Below, in pieces: positions 9,333 to 18,156 of a stretch of 64,000 bases of DNA. The stretch covers positions 186,001 to 250,000 of the forward strand of contig JAZNAE010000091.1 of NCBI GenBank assembly GCA_045586385.1, in the 5' to 3' direction. Under the pieces are notes generated by a model that was not told the origin of the DNA, did no database searches, and saw only the letters and a program-made list of their open reading frames with translations. Source of the DNA: Suilimivivens sp045586385. Lineage in GTDB: Bacteria > Bacillota > Clostridia > Lachnospirales > Lachnospiraceae. Each line of letters starts with the position of its first letter. Position 1 is the first letter of the stretch. The position numbers and the translations under genes were made by a program.

Positions 9333-10326
9333 AATTATTTTTCCTGTTTTTCTGCTTCGAAGAGCTGTTTTCTTTTGCCTCGAAATTCTCGTAAGCTTTT
9401 ACAATTTTTTGTACAAGCGGATGTCTTACCACATCTTTGCTGGTCATTTTACAAAAAGCAATTCCTTCAATATTGCGAAGAACTTTTTGTGCTATATCAA
9501 GTCCGGATTGTACGCCTGCCGCCAAATCTTTTTGGGATGCATCACCTGTTACGATTACTTTTGACCCAAAACCGATTCTTGTCAAAAACATCTTCATCTG
9601 TGCAGGTGTTGTATTTTGTGCTTCATCTAAAATAATATAAGCATTATCAAGTGTACGCCCTCTCATATATGCAAGCGGTGCCACTTCTATTAATCCCTTT
9701 TCCATATTTTTTAGAAATGTTTCCGCGCCCATTATCTGGTATAATGCATCATACAGTGGTCTTAAATACGGGTCAACCTTGCTCTGTAAATCTCCCGGCA
9801 AAAATCCCAGTTTTTCACCGGCTTCAATTGCAGGTCTTGTCAGTATAATTCGCTCCACTTCCTGATTTTTAAATGCCGTAATCGCCATAGCCATAGCAAG
9901 ATAGGTCTTACCGGTACCGGCAGGTCCAAGTCCAAAGACAATCATATTATTCCTGATTGCATCCAGATATTGTTTTTGCCCCAATGTTTTAGGTTTAACG
10001 GGCTTACCTGCTACCGTATGACAAACGCAGTCTTTGTCAATTTCCAATAATACATCTTCATTTTCTTCCATACTCATCGCTATCGCATAATCCACATTCT
10101 GTTCTTCAATCATATTTCCCCTTGATGACAATTCCAATAATTCATTAATAACAATACATGCTCTCTTTACCATAGCCTGCTTGCCGGATACCCTAATGGT
10201 TCCGTCTCTGTCAATAATAGACACCCCAAATTGTCTTTCTAATTTTTTTATATTTTTATCAAACTGGCCAAACACATTTTGCATGTGTATTGCCGCTGCA
10301 TGAATCTCTTGCGAAAAATCTGCCAT
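9319..10326 (-). CDS. phoH: PhoH-family ATPase
   Basis: A 335-residue cytosolic P-loop protein. Walker A is GPAGTGKT (residues 134-141) and Walker B IILDEAQN (231-238), with the family stretch LTRPAIEAGEKLGFLPGDL between them and TGDASQKDL after. An N-terminal KH-like region precedes the ATPase core. PhoH proteins are thought to act on RNA, often together with YbeY; the biochemical role is still unsettled. The gene starts immediately after the yqfD stop and overlaps the HD-protein gene, forming a tight block yqfC-yqfD-phoH-HD-ybeY. Confidence 0.95.
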   Translation of the reverse strand: MADFSQEIHAAAIHMQNVFGQFDKNIKKLERQFGVSIIDRDGTIRVSGKQAMVKRACIVINELLELSSRGNMIEEQNVDYAIAMSMEENEDVLLEIDKDCVCHTVAGKPVKPKTLGQKQYLDAIRNNMIVFGLGPAGTGKTYLAMAMAITAFKNQEVERIILTRPAIEAGEKLGFLPGDLQSKVDPYLRPLYDALYQIMGAETFLKNMEKGLIEVAPLAYMRGRTLDNAYIILDEAQNTTPAQMKMFLTRIGFGSKVIVTGDASQKDLAAGVQSGLDIAQKVLRNIEGIAFCKMTSKDVVRHPLVQKIVKAYENFEAKENSSSKQKNRKNNYERK

Positions 10327-11586
10327 TTATTCTCCCTGCTCACTCTCAGTTTCATTTTGAAGTCCCTCATCCGCTTCCATAGCCGGCACTTTTTGCATAG
10401 TCTTTGCCTTCTGTGTCACAACAAAATCAACCTTCATATTCCATATACCTTTATATTTATTTATTGTAACATTTTTTTCTATAATTTGTACCCCTTTTTC
10501 ATCTAAAGTTTGTATAAATTTTTGAACTTTTTTTTCAAATATTTCTTTCACTTCCTCTTTTGTATATATTTTCTTTTGAAGTATATATTCTTTAATACTC
10601 TTTTTCCCGAAATGCACAGGCATCTCATATCCGTCCAGAACTACCATTTGCTCTATCTCTTCTGTTACATCATAATTTTCATAGCGTATTCCAAACAAGG
10701 GTAACATGATTTTCCTATTGTTAATGACAAAAAACCTACGCTCTGTTTTTTCCCCTGTATATATTTTTTTCTCATATTCCTCCTTTAATGTTTCAGAAAC
10801 ACTCATTTTACTTTTAATAAAAACATCTGCATCGGCTTTACAGTATTCATAACGCTTTACTGTCGTATCCTCCTGATATATGGGAATACATCCCTCCACC
10901 AAAACATCTCCCGCTTTTACTTCATCTCCGATTTTCACCTTAGGAACACCGCTTCTTGTTACCATATCAATAATCATACCATCTTTGTCAGCAACAAGAT
11001 TGTATGATTCTGTCTCTTCTCCGGATATTTCCGGTACATCTTTGTTTTGAATCAAATCGTTTTCCTTTATATGAACAATTAATTTATTTCCGTCTATCTG
11101 TACGGATGTCCATGTCACGATTTCATACTCATTTCGAATTGCTTTTTCTAATTCTGCAATATTAATTTTTTTCTTTTGGATTCCTTCGTTTATTCCGTTT
11201 TCATCCAAAAAATCCATAAAGACATCTTCCGTCACATAGTAGTTCCCTTTGATTTCTATACTTAAAATATAGTTCCCAATCCACAACAAAAAAGCAAAAC
11301 TTCCCAGTAACCCTGCAATGAATATTTTTCTTTTCATCATTTTACGGGAAAAAAAAGGTAGTCCACAACGTTTTGTTATGGCTACCTTTGTCCCTGTTTT
11401 CTTTGTAATTGATTTTAATTCATAAAAACCGTTTAATGAAATGCACATGGTATAATATTCACCATGATTTTTTATGTTCCAAAGGAGGATATTATGATTG
11501 CTGCATAGATTCATAAATCTTTCTGTGGAGAATCCCCAAACTTGAATGCATAAATACCCCTTACAATATTGAATCATCTGTAACAT
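10327..11586 (-). CDS. yqfD: Sporulation protein YqfD
   Basis: A 419-residue membrane protein with one central transmembrane segment (about residues 85-105, IFIAGLLGSFAFLLWIGNYI) after a basic stretch, and a long extracytoplasmic part rich in lysine and glutamate. YqfD belongs to the sigma-E regulon in Bacillus and is needed for efficient sporulation; its biochemical role is unknown. The frame is open further upstream to a TTG, but the start is put at ATG 11586, preceded by AGAGGTGG with a short spacer; ATG 11577 is a second option. It follows yqfC by 42 bp, the conserved order. The C-terminal glutamate-rich tail is not distinctive. Confidence 0.88.
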   Translation of the reverse strand: MLQMIQYCKGYLCIQVWGFSTERFMNLCSNHNILLWNIKNHGEYYTMCISLNGFYELKSITKKTGTKVAITKRCGLPFFSRKMMKRKIFIAGLLGSFAFLLWIGNYILSIEIKGNYYVTEDVFMDFLDENGINEGIQKKKINIAELEKAIRNEYEIVTWTSVQIDGNKLIVHIKENDLIQNKDVPEISGEETESYNLVADKDGMIIDMVTRSGVPKVKIGDEVKAGDVLVEGCIPIYQEDTTVKRYEYCKADADVFIKSKMSVSETLKEEYEKKIYTGEKTERRFFVINNRKIMLPLFGIRYENYDVTEEIEQMVVLDGYEMPVHFGKKSIKEYILQKKIYTKEEVKEIFEKKVQKFIQTLDEKGVQIIEKNVTINKYKGIWNMKVDFVVTQKAKTMQKVPAMEADEGLQNETESEQGE

Positions 11587-11628
11587 GAACCACCTCTGCC
11601 GGAAAAATATAATCAACAAATACTTCTA

Positions 11629-11928
11629 TCATAAATAACGTATACAGGAAATTCTTCCGTTTATTTTCATATCTTCATTTGTGTAATAAGCTATATTAAG
11701 CCGCTTTCCTGCAAGTTCAATCTTACAATTTTTGCCTTGCAAAATAATAAGTTCATCTGAATACTCCAAAATCCCTTTATAATTTTCCACAAACACTTCT
11801 GTATTACCGGTTACAGTAACAATTGATGCCCCAAGCATGGAATCCTTTGGAAGTTTTAAAGACTCTACGACAATTTCTTTTCCTCTGTTCAATTGATTTT
11901 TGGTATTATTTTTTGTTCTTTTTATCAT
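11629..11928 (-). CDS. yqfC: Sporulation protein YqfC (YabP family)
   Basis: A 99-residue protein with the YabP/YqfC fold signature: LPKDSMLGASIVTVTGN, then VFVENYKGILEYSDELI and a basic C-terminal half ending GRISCIRYL. YqfC is a sigma-E dependent sporulation protein of unknown biochemistry, always beside yqfD. The annotated ATG has no good ribosome site, only AGTGAA a few bases upstream, so translation may start slightly further in. A sigma-E-like promoter lies so close upstream that the mRNA would begin almost at this ATG (see the promoter entry). Confidence 0.88.
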   Translation of the reverse strand: MIKRTKNNTKNQLNRGKEIVVESLKLPKDSMLGASIVTVTGNTEVFVENYKGILEYSDELIILQGKNCKIELAGKRLNIAYYTNEDMKINGRISCIRYL

Positions 11929-11933
11929 ATTTC

Positions 11934-11962
11934 ACTATATGATAAAATTGCGGAACCTATGC
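11934..11962 (-). promoter_or_regulatory. Possible sigma-E-type promoter of yqfC-yqfD
   Basis: On the minus strand GCATAGG (11956-11962) and CATATAGT (11934-11941) are 14 bp apart, resembling the mother-cell sigma-E pattern (-35 KMATATT, -10 CATACAMT) at 5 of 7 and 6 of 8 positions. yqfC is a sigma-E target in Bacillus. The predicted start site falls on the yqfC ATG, which argues either for a leaderless mRNA or against this site. Confidence 0.35.
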
Positions 11963-11964
11963 CT

Positions 11965-13269
11965 TTATTTTAGCATTCCTAAAATTACATTCCTCTTTTC
12001 GGCAGGCAAATCTCCTATCATATAGGCACCAAGAAGCCGCTTAGCACAGATGTCTTTCTTAGACTCATCATTATAGTGAATATAGGCAAGTACATCTCCT
12101 GTTTTCACATAATCACCAACCTTTTTTTCAAGAACGATTCCAACCGAAAGATCAATTTCACTTTCTTTCGTTTCTCTACCACCACCTAAAATAAGCGAAC
12201 AGATTCCCACTTCATCACAGGTGATTTTTTGTATATATCCCTCTGCCTGTGCTTTTACCTCCGCAATCATATCAGCTTTTGGTAAAAGCTCCGTATGATA
12301 TACCATTTCTTTGTCACCACCCTGCGCTTCTATAAATTCAGCAAGCTTACCAAGTGCACTCCCATCACTTATCACCTGTTCAATTAACATTTTCGCCTCA
12401 TCTTCGTCCTTTGTAACTCCGCCTAAAATAAGCATACAACTTCCAAGTACCTTACAAAGTTCAGTAAAATCTTCCGGCCCTTCCCCTTTAAGTGTTGCAA
12501 TTGCCTCTTTTACTTCTAACGCATTTCCCACTGCGTTGCCAAGCGGCTGATCCATATCCGATACAACTGCCATCATATTTCTTCCGGCATTTTTACCAAT
12601 TCTGAGCATTTCCTCTGCTAATGCAAACGCGTCTGCTTCCTGTTTCATAAAAGCGCCGCTTCCTGTTTTTACATCCAACACAATTGCATCTGCCCCTGCA
12701 GCAAGTTTTTTACTCATGATGGATGATGCAATCAAAGACATATTATCTACCGTTGCGGTCACATCCCTTAGTGCATATAATTTTTTATCTGCAGGCGCCA
12801 AATCTTTTGTCTGACCCATAATGGAGATTCCAATCTCATTTACGTTTTTTATAAATTTGTCTGTTTCTATCTCCGTGGAAAAGCCTGCAAAACTTTCCAG
12901 TTTGTCGATTGTACCTCCGGTATGACCCAATCCGCGTCCACTCATTTTTGCAATTTTTACACCACATGCCGCAACCATGGGTGTGAGCGTTAAAGATGTC
13001 TTATCGCCCACACCACCTGTACTGTGTTTGTCTACTTTAATTCCTTCTATTGCAGATAAATCAAGCATATCACCGCTTTGTGCCATTGCCATTGTCAAAT
13101 GAAGTGTTTCTTCTTCATCCATTCCTACAAAATAGATTGCCATCATCATGGCTGACATCTGATAATCCGGTACCTTACCTTGTGTATATCCTTCTATCAT
13201 AAAAAATATTTCATCTTTTGTAAGTTTTCCGCCATTTCGCTTTTTCATAATCAAATCATACATTCTCAT
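11965..13269 (-). CDS. pdp: Pyrimidine-nucleoside phosphorylase
   Basis: The enzyme splits uridine or thymidine with phosphate to the free base and (deoxy)ribose 1-phosphate in pyrimidine salvage. The 434-residue length and the signature KHSTGGVGDKTSL (residues 81-93) for phosphate and pyrimidine binding identify the family; SGRGLGHTGGTIDKLE also matches. ATG and a GGGAGGGATGATGAG ribosome site define the start. It stands alone between a hairpin terminator after rlmH and the yqfC gene. It is closest to the broad-specificity firmicute Pdp rather than strictly thymidine-specific DeoA, but that distinction is inferred. Confidence 0.93.
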   Translation of the reverse strand: MRMYDLIMKKRNGGKLTKDEIFFMIEGYTQGKVPDYQMSAMMMAIYFVGMDEEETLHLTMAMAQSGDMLDLSAIEGIKVDKHSTGGVGDKTSLTLTPMVAACGVKIAKMSGRGLGHTGGTIDKLESFAGFSTEIETDKFIKNVNEIGISIMGQTKDLAPADKKLYALRDVTATVDNMSLIASSIMSKKLAAGADAIVLDVKTGSGAFMKQEADAFALAEEMLRIGKNAGRNMMAVVSDMDQPLGNAVGNALEVKEAIATLKGEGPEDFTELCKVLGSCMLILGGVTKDEDEAKMLIEQVISDGSALGKLAEFIEAQGGDKEMVYHTELLPKADMIAEVKAQAEGYIQKITCDEVGICSLILGGGRETKESEIDLSVGIVLEKKVGDYVKTGDVLAYIHYNDESKKDICAKRLLGAYMIGDLPAEKRNVILGMLK

Positions 13270-13297
13270 AATCTCATCATCCCTCCCGATATAAATT

Positions 13298-13323
13298 CAG
13301 TCATGCAAGACAATGCATGACTG
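13298..13323 (-). terminator. Hairpin downstream of rlmH
   Basis: A perfect 10-bp inverted repeat (CAGTCATGCA / TGCATGACTG) with a 6-nt loop lies just after the rlmH stop. On the minus strand it is followed by GAATTTAT, so the U-tract is weak. It separates rlmH from pdp. Confidence 0.65.
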
Positions 13324-13327
13324 ATTA

Positions 13328-13807
13328 TTATTTGTGATAAGGTTCTCCCATATTAATACGATAGCTTCTGTATATTTGTTCCAATAAAATAACCCGCATA
13401 AGTTGATGCGGAAATGTCATATTGGAAAAACTGATTGCTTTATGTGCTGCTTTTGATACGCTTTTGTGTAATCCCAATGATCCACCGATAATAAATTGAA
13501 TATGACTTTTCCCTTGAACGGCAAGTTTATCTATTTCTTTTGCAAGCGCAACAGAATCCGGATGTTCTCCTTTAATTTCAAGCGTATAGATATAAGCATC
13601 CTCTTTTAAGTGCCTTAATATACGTCCGGCTTCCTTTTCTTTAATTTGTTCTTCCATTACAGCACTTGCATTGTCAGGTGTTTTTTCATCCGGCACTTCA
13701 ATAATTTCTAATTTACAGTATTTCGACAGTCTTTTTTCATATTCACTAATTGCATCCCTGAAATACTTTTCTTTTATCTTTCCCACACAGATAATTGAAA
13801 TTCTCAT
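13328..13807 (-). CDS. rlmH: 23S rRNA (pseudouridine-1915 N3) methyltransferase RlmH
   Basis: RlmH is a SPOUT methyltransferase that modifies pseudouridine 1915 in helix 69 of 23S rRNA using SAM. The 159-residue protein shows the family ends: MRISIICVGKIKEKYFRDAI at the start and the knot region FIIGGSLGLHKSV, then LEQIYRSYRINMGEPYHK at the C-terminus. Length is exactly typical. Its ATG overlaps the TGA of the zinc-ribbon gene (ATGA), so the two are translationally coupled. Confidence 0.96.
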   Translation of the reverse strand: MRISIICVGKIKEKYFRDAISEYEKRLSKYCKLEIIEVPDEKTPDNASAVMEEQIKEKEAGRILRHLKEDAYIYTLEIKGEHPDSVALAKEIDKLAVQGKSHIQFIIGGSLGLHKSVSKAAHKAISFSNMTFPHQLMRVILLEQIYRSYRINMGEPYHK

Positions 13808-14541
13808 GCCTGTCCGTCCTCAAAAATAGTAGGATAAATCTCGTCCATTAATCTGTCAAGATATGCTTCATCCAAATTTATAAACTGATTACCAACAAGC
13901 TCTTTCATTTTTTCAAAGCGTTGGAAATACTTCATTTCATCTGCATCACCGGATTCAAAAACAAGCGACTTATCAATCAGTTCACGGCTCATATTATCTG
14001 TACACCACTTCATAATCTGCTGCGTAAGATTATTTTCTTTTTTTGCCTTCTTTGCAAGAACCTTCGAATTTCGAAGAGATACTGCTCCCATAACGATAAA
14101 TAATAAAAATAATGCTCCCATAATTCCGGAAACCATATATTTATTTACTACTAACCTGTGAATCGGTAATAAGTCAAAGAAAAATAAAATAATCAGAACA
14201 AACCCTATGACTCCGACAGCAAGGAGCGCTATCCCGGAAGATTTATTCTCTTGGGCACGTTCCTCATGATTTATGTATCTCCCCTGATAGTTCGATTCAT
14301 TGTCCGTATCATCGTCAGTCTCTGCACTTGTATTATCCTCTGTCACCGTTTCATAAGGCATCGCATTTTCCTTTTCTTGAGCCTCTTTTAACAGTAGCAT
14401 TTGAGCTCTTTTTGCAACTTCTTTGTCCCAATCACTAGCTGCTTTCTCTTCACTAATTTCCTCAACCAAATCACAGCCGCAGTCTGCACATTTGGTAATC
14501 CCTTCCACATACTCACATTTGCATTTCGGACACCATGCCAT
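13804..14541 (-). CDS. Zinc-ribbon protein with two membrane segments, function unknown
   Basis: A 245-residue protein with an N-terminal zinc ribbon (Cys4, Cys7, Cys18, Cys21, with extra Cys9 and Cys23), an acidic middle (residues 60-90), two hydrophobic segments at about 102-125 and 134-156, and a charged C-terminal part of about 85 residues containing several Phe/Met-Lys motifs. No enzyme signature is recognised. AGGAGG lies 9 nt before the ATG. Overlap with rlmH suggests co-expression; conserved pairing with rlmH would be worth following but does not by itself reveal a role. A second zinc-ribbon membrane protein is encoded at 18.2-19.6 kb. Confidence 0.75.
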   Translation of the reverse strand: MAWCPKCKCEYVEGITKCADCGCDLVEEISEEKAASDWDKEVAKRAQMLLLKEAQEKENAMPYETVTEDNTSAETDDDTDNESNYQGRYINHEERAQENKSSGIALLAVGVIGFVLIILFFFDLLPIHRLVVNKYMVSGIMGALFLLFIVMGAVSLRNSKVLAKKAKKENNLTQQIMKWCTDNMSRELIDKSLVFESGDADEMKYFQRFEKMKELVGNQFINLDEAYLDRLMDEIYPTIFEDGQA

Positions 14542-14630
14542 CCACCATATCCTCCTGTCAGTTAAAATTCTTCTCTTTTGCAGATTTAGTCCGCTGTTAT
14601 TATTTTACTACCCTTTTCCAATATATTCCA

Positions 14631-15674
14631 CTAGTTTTTGTTTTTGGATATTAAACATGGTACTCCTATGTTTACATTTTCACTCGGATGCAACCATATA
14701 TAGTTCTCTGAATCTTTTATATCTTGATGTACCGGCATTCTTCCTTCTTTATCCTTACTGTCCGCACAATATATCCATGAGCCTTCAGCCGCTTTCGCCG
14801 TCCATTCATTCACGTTCCCGTCACGATATAAATTAGTCAGATAAAAATCTCCGTTTATCATACCATTCAAATATGCACCAATCAAATTCGTATTATAGCC
14901 ACCGTTTCCTTTCATAACGGTTGTATTTAAATCATAGTGCTCAGATCCTTCTCCGTTTGGAAGATCGTCTTTCCACATACCTACATACTGGTGGAAAATG
15001 TATAAATCCATTGTGCTTACTTTATCATATATATGATAATGCATCCATGTTCCCTTACCGCATCTTACACCGTTTTGCCATTCACCATAATAATACTGAT
15101 TATCTGCATAAACAGCGATACCTTTTCCATTGGGACTTCCTTTTGCATTTGTTTCTCCGTAATAATAAAATTCATTACTTCCCTTAAGACTGTAGCTCAT
15201 GGCTCTGTAATGCTTTAAATAAGCCAAATCATTCAATGCCTTTACGTTATTTTCTTCCCAGTAAGACATCATTTCCGGCAAATGTGTATCAGGATTAAAT
15301 GACACACCTGTAAAATCAATTTCCACATCTTCTGTACTTGGATATGTGGGTGCCTCAGTCGGACTTGCCGCTTCTATCACCTCTTTAACATCCTCGGTTA
15401 TAATAGGAGCCGGTGTTTCAACAGTTGTGCTTGTCACCTCTTTATTTGATTGATTACTGTCTGCATACTCCTTAATGCTTTCCTGTAGTTTCTCACTTTC
15501 CGATACAGAATTTTTACTTTTAACGGCACTATAAATCAATGTCACCGTTAATATCAATATAATCAAAACAAAAGGAATCACTTTTATCAGTATTTTTGCT
15601 TTATTCAATTGTTCATCCGAAAGTTGTTCTTCAAACAAATCATTCTCATCATCAAAATGAAAGTCTTTTTTCAT
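14631..15674 (-). CDS. Membrane-anchored MORN-repeat protein, function unknown
   Basis: A 347-residue protein: a short acidic cytosolic tail, one membrane segment (about residues 27-50), a Ser/Thr/Glu-rich linker, then an extracytoplasmic region with MORN-type repeats (YYGEWQNGVRCGKGTW, YVGMWKDDLPNGEG and a weaker GSPNGKGIAVYADN). MORN repeats form elongated beta-sheets; bacterial examples are poorly understood. The start is ATG 15674, with GGAGG 6 nt upstream; the upstream ATG at 15704 has no ribosome site. It lies between a terminator after nfnB and the zinc-ribbon gene, so it is probably its own unit. Cell-surface or envelope role is an inference from topology. Confidence 0.75.
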   Translation of the reverse strand: MKKDFHFDDENDLFEEQLSDEQLNKAKILIKVIPFVLIILILTVTLIYSAVKSKNSVSESEKLQESIKEYADSNQSNKEVTSTTVETPAPIITEDVKEVIEAASPTEAPTYPSTEDVEIDFTGVSFNPDTHLPEMMSYWEENNVKALNDLAYLKHYRAMSYSLKGSNEFYYYGETNAKGSPNGKGIAVYADNQYYYGEWQNGVRCGKGTWMHYHIYDKVSTMDLYIFHQYVGMWKDDLPNGEGSEHYDLNTTVMKGNGGYNTNLIGAYLNGMINGDFYLTNLYRDGNVNEWTAKAAEGSWIYCADSKDKEGRMPVHQDIKDSENYIWLHPSENVNIGVPCLISKNKN

Positions 15675-15794
15675 ACTCTGCCTCCTGATATTTAAAGTAA
15701 CCATACTTTATAATACCATATCATTTTAAAGCATCTTTTTTAATTCTGTACATACAAATTATTAATTTTTTCTTATTTTCTTTACTTAAAAACC

Positions 15795-15820
15795 ATGCCG
15801 GAACATAATCGTTCCGGCAT
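15795..15820 (-). terminator. Terminator after the nfnA-nfnB genes
   Basis: A perfect 10-bp inverted repeat (ATGCCGGAAC / GTTCCGGCAT) with a 6-nt loop, followed on the minus strand by GGTTTTTAAG, lies 22 bp past the nfnB stop codon. Confidence 0.85.
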
Positions 15821-15841
15821 TTTTTCAGTAATTAACTCAAT

Positions 15842-17227
15842 TTATTTATTTTTCAAATATTCGTCAATTCCTCTTGCTCCGGCTCTTCCGGCTCCCATTG
15901 CAAGAATAACGGTTGCTGCACCTGTAACTGCATCACCGCCGGCATAAACACCTTCTTTTGTTGTCTTGCCGAATTCTTCATCAGCCACAATACATTTCCA
16001 CTTATTCACTTCCAAACCTTCTGTTGTAGATGAAATAAGAGGATTTGGTGATGTGCCGAGGGACATAATTACGGTATCAACTTCAATGACAAATTCTGAA
16101 CCGGGAACTTCCACGGGTCTTCTTCTTCCTGAGGCATCAGGTTCGCCGAGTTCCATTTTAATACATTTAATTCCGCTTACCCAGCCCTTATCGTCCGTAA
16201 GGATTTCTACAGGGTTTGTCAAAAGGTCAAAGATAATACCTTCTTCTTTAGCATGGTGAACTTCTTCCACTCTGGCAGGAAGTTCTTCTTCACTTCTTCT
16301 ATAGACAATATGAACCTCTCCGCCCAGACGAAGTGCTGTTCTTGCTGCATCCATTGCCACGTTACCGCCACCGACAACTGCAACCTTTTTCCCTCTCATA
16401 ATCGGCGTTGTGGAATTTTCATCAAAGGCCTTCATCAAGTTACTTCTTGTTAAATATTCGTTTGCAGAGAACACTCCGTTTGCCTGTTCGCCGGGGATAC
16501 CCATAAACTTAGGAAGACCTGCACCTGAACCGATGAATACAGCATCAAAGCCTTCTTCATCCATTAGTGCATCAATCGTAACGGATTTTCCTACAACCAC
16601 ATTTGTTTCAATCTTTACGCCAAGAGATTTTACATTTTCAATTTCTTTTGCAACCACCTTAGTCTTGGGAAGACGGAATTCAGGAATACCGTAAACCAGT
16701 ACACCGCCGGCTTCATGAAGTGCTTCAAAAATTGTCACATCATAACCAAGCTTTGCAAGGTCACCTGCACAGGTAAGACCGGCAGGACCGGAACCGATAA
16801 CTGCAACCTTCTTACCATTCTTTTCTTCTGCACCTTGTGGTTTGATTTTATTTTCACTTGCCCAGTCAGCTACGAATCTTTCCAATTTACCAATGGAAAT
16901 AGGCTCACCCTTAATACCTCTGATACACTTTCCTTCACACTGGCTTTCCTGGGGGCATACACGTCCACATACAGCGGGAAGCGCAGACGATTCACTGATA
17001 ATCTGATAGGCACTTTCCATTTCGCCTTCTTTTACTTTTTCAATAAATCCGGGAATGTCAATTGAAACAGGGCAACCTTTTACGCACTGTGCATTCTTAC
17101 AGTTAATACATCTTGCAGCTTCTTCCATTGCCTCTTCTTTATTATAACCCAGACAAACCTCTTCGAAGTTTGTTGCTCGTATCATTGCATCCTGTTCTCT
17201 GACAGGTACTTTCTTTAAAACGTCCAT
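15842..17227 (-). CDS. nfnB: NfnB-type subunit (GltA-like NADPH oxidoreductase)
   Basis: A 461-residue iron-sulfur flavoprotein of the glutamate synthase small-chain family. Two [4Fe-4S] cysteine sets are visible (Cys40, 43, 48, 52 and Cys87, 91, 97, 101), then an FAD motif GSGPAG (145-150) and a second nucleotide motif VVGGGNVAMDAA for NADPH. Such proteins are often labelled glutamate synthase, but no large GOGAT subunit is nearby. The gene overlaps the NfnA-type gene by one base (TAATG). That pairing is diagnostic for the electron-bifurcating NADH-dependent ferredoxin:NADP oxidoreductase, which couples NADPH, NAD and ferredoxin pools. Confidence is high for the family and good for the NfnAB assignment. 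Confidence 0.85.
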   Translation of the reverse strand: MDVLKKVPVREQDAMIRATNFEEVCLGYNKEEAMEEAARCINCKNAQCVKGCPVSIDIPGFIEKVKEGEMESAYQIISESSALPAVCGRVCPQESQCEGKCIRGIKGEPISIGKLERFVADWASENKIKPQGAEEKNGKKVAVIGSGPAGLTCAGDLAKLGYDVTIFEALHEAGGVLVYGIPEFRLPKTKVVAKEIENVKSLGVKIETNVVVGKSVTIDALMDEEGFDAVFIGSGAGLPKFMGIPGEQANGVFSANEYLTRSNLMKAFDENSTTPIMRGKKVAVVGGGNVAMDAARTALRLGGEVHIVYRRSEEELPARVEEVHHAKEEGIIFDLLTNPVEILTDDKGWVSGIKCIKMELGEPDASGRRRPVEVPGSEFVIEVDTVIMSLGTSPNPLISSTTEGLEVNKWKCIVADEEFGKTTKEGVYAGGDAVTGAATVILAMGAGRAGARGIDEYLKNK

Positions 17228-18126
17228 TACTTTTCACCTCCGCAGTGTCCGCATCCGCCATGATGGGTATCTCCTTCTTTTGCCTTCAGATACGCTCTGC
17301 CTTCTGCTGTTTTATAAATCTGCTGACGCTGCATAGCCTCGTCAAAATTCACCAAATGTCCGTCAAACTCAGGACCGTCAACACATGCAAACTTCACCTC
17401 GCCGCCAACCGTCACACGACAGGCACCGCACATACCTGTACCGTCAACCATAATAGGATTCAAGCTGACAATAGTAGGTATTTCAAGTTCTTTGGTAAGT
17501 TTACACACAAACTTCATCATAATCATAGGGCCGATTGCCACACAGACATCATATTTGTTTCCATCATTCACAAGGTCTGTGATTGTCTGCGTAACCATAC
17601 CGCTACGTCCGTAAGATCCATCATCCGTTGTCACATAAAGATTACCTGCAACAGTTTCCATTTCTTTTTCAAGAATTAAAAGGTCTTTTGTTTTGGCACC
17701 GACGATAACGTCTGCATTAATTCCCTGTTCATGAAGCCATTTCACCTGCGGATAAACCGGTGCTGTACCAACACCTCCGGCCACAAATAAAATATTCTTC
17801 TTCTTAAGCTCCTCTAAGTCTTCATTTACAAACTCTGAAGGACAACCTAAAGGTCCTACAAAATCATGAAAAGCATCGCCTGCCTTTAATTGTGACATAT
17901 ACTCTGTTCCTGCACCAACAATCTGGAATACAATTGTTACGGTCCCCTTTTCCCTGTCATAATCACAGATTGTAAGAGGAATTCTTTCTGAATTCTCATC
18001 TGTCCGTACAATGATAAATTGTCCGGGATAGCAGGCTTTTGCCACTCTTTTTGCTTCCACTACCATAAGATAGATATTGGAAGTCAACTCTTTTGCTTCT
18101 AAAATCTTGTACATCTTCCACTTCAC
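17227..18126 (-). CDS. nfnA: NfnA-type subunit (sulfide/dihydroorotate dehydrogenase-like FAD/NAD reductase)
   Basis: A 299-residue ferredoxin-reductase-like protein: an FAD-binding beta barrel (residues 1-95), a nucleotide-binding half with VAGGVGTAPVYPQVKW and AIGPMIMMKFV, and a C-terminal cysteine cluster (MCGACRVTVGGEVKFACVDG) for a [2Fe-2S] centre. A histidine/cysteine tail (HHGGCGHCGGEK) follows. In Thermotoga and Clostridium, this subunit binds NAD(H) and the bifurcating complex forms with NfnB; the two are fused in some clostridia but separate here. It is translationally coupled to nfnB through TAATG and lies 30 bp after the TPR-protein gene. Confidence 0.85.
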   Translation of the reverse strand: MKWKMYKILEAKELTSNIYLMVVEAKRVAKACYPGQFIIVRTDENSERIPLTICDYDREKGTVTIVFQIVGAGTEYMSQLKAGDAFHDFVGPLGCPSEFVNEDLEELKKKNILFVAGGVGTAPVYPQVKWLHEQGINADVIVGAKTKDLLILEKEMETVAGNLYVTTDDGSYGRSGMVTQTITDLVNDGNKYDVCVAIGPMIMMKFVCKLTKELEIPTIVSLNPIMVDGTGMCGACRVTVGGEVKFACVDGPEFDGHLVNFDEAMQRQQIYKTAEGRAYLKAKEGDTHHGGCGHCGGEK

Positions 18127-18156
18127 TCCTGTTTTTATTTTATATTTAGAAAGATC

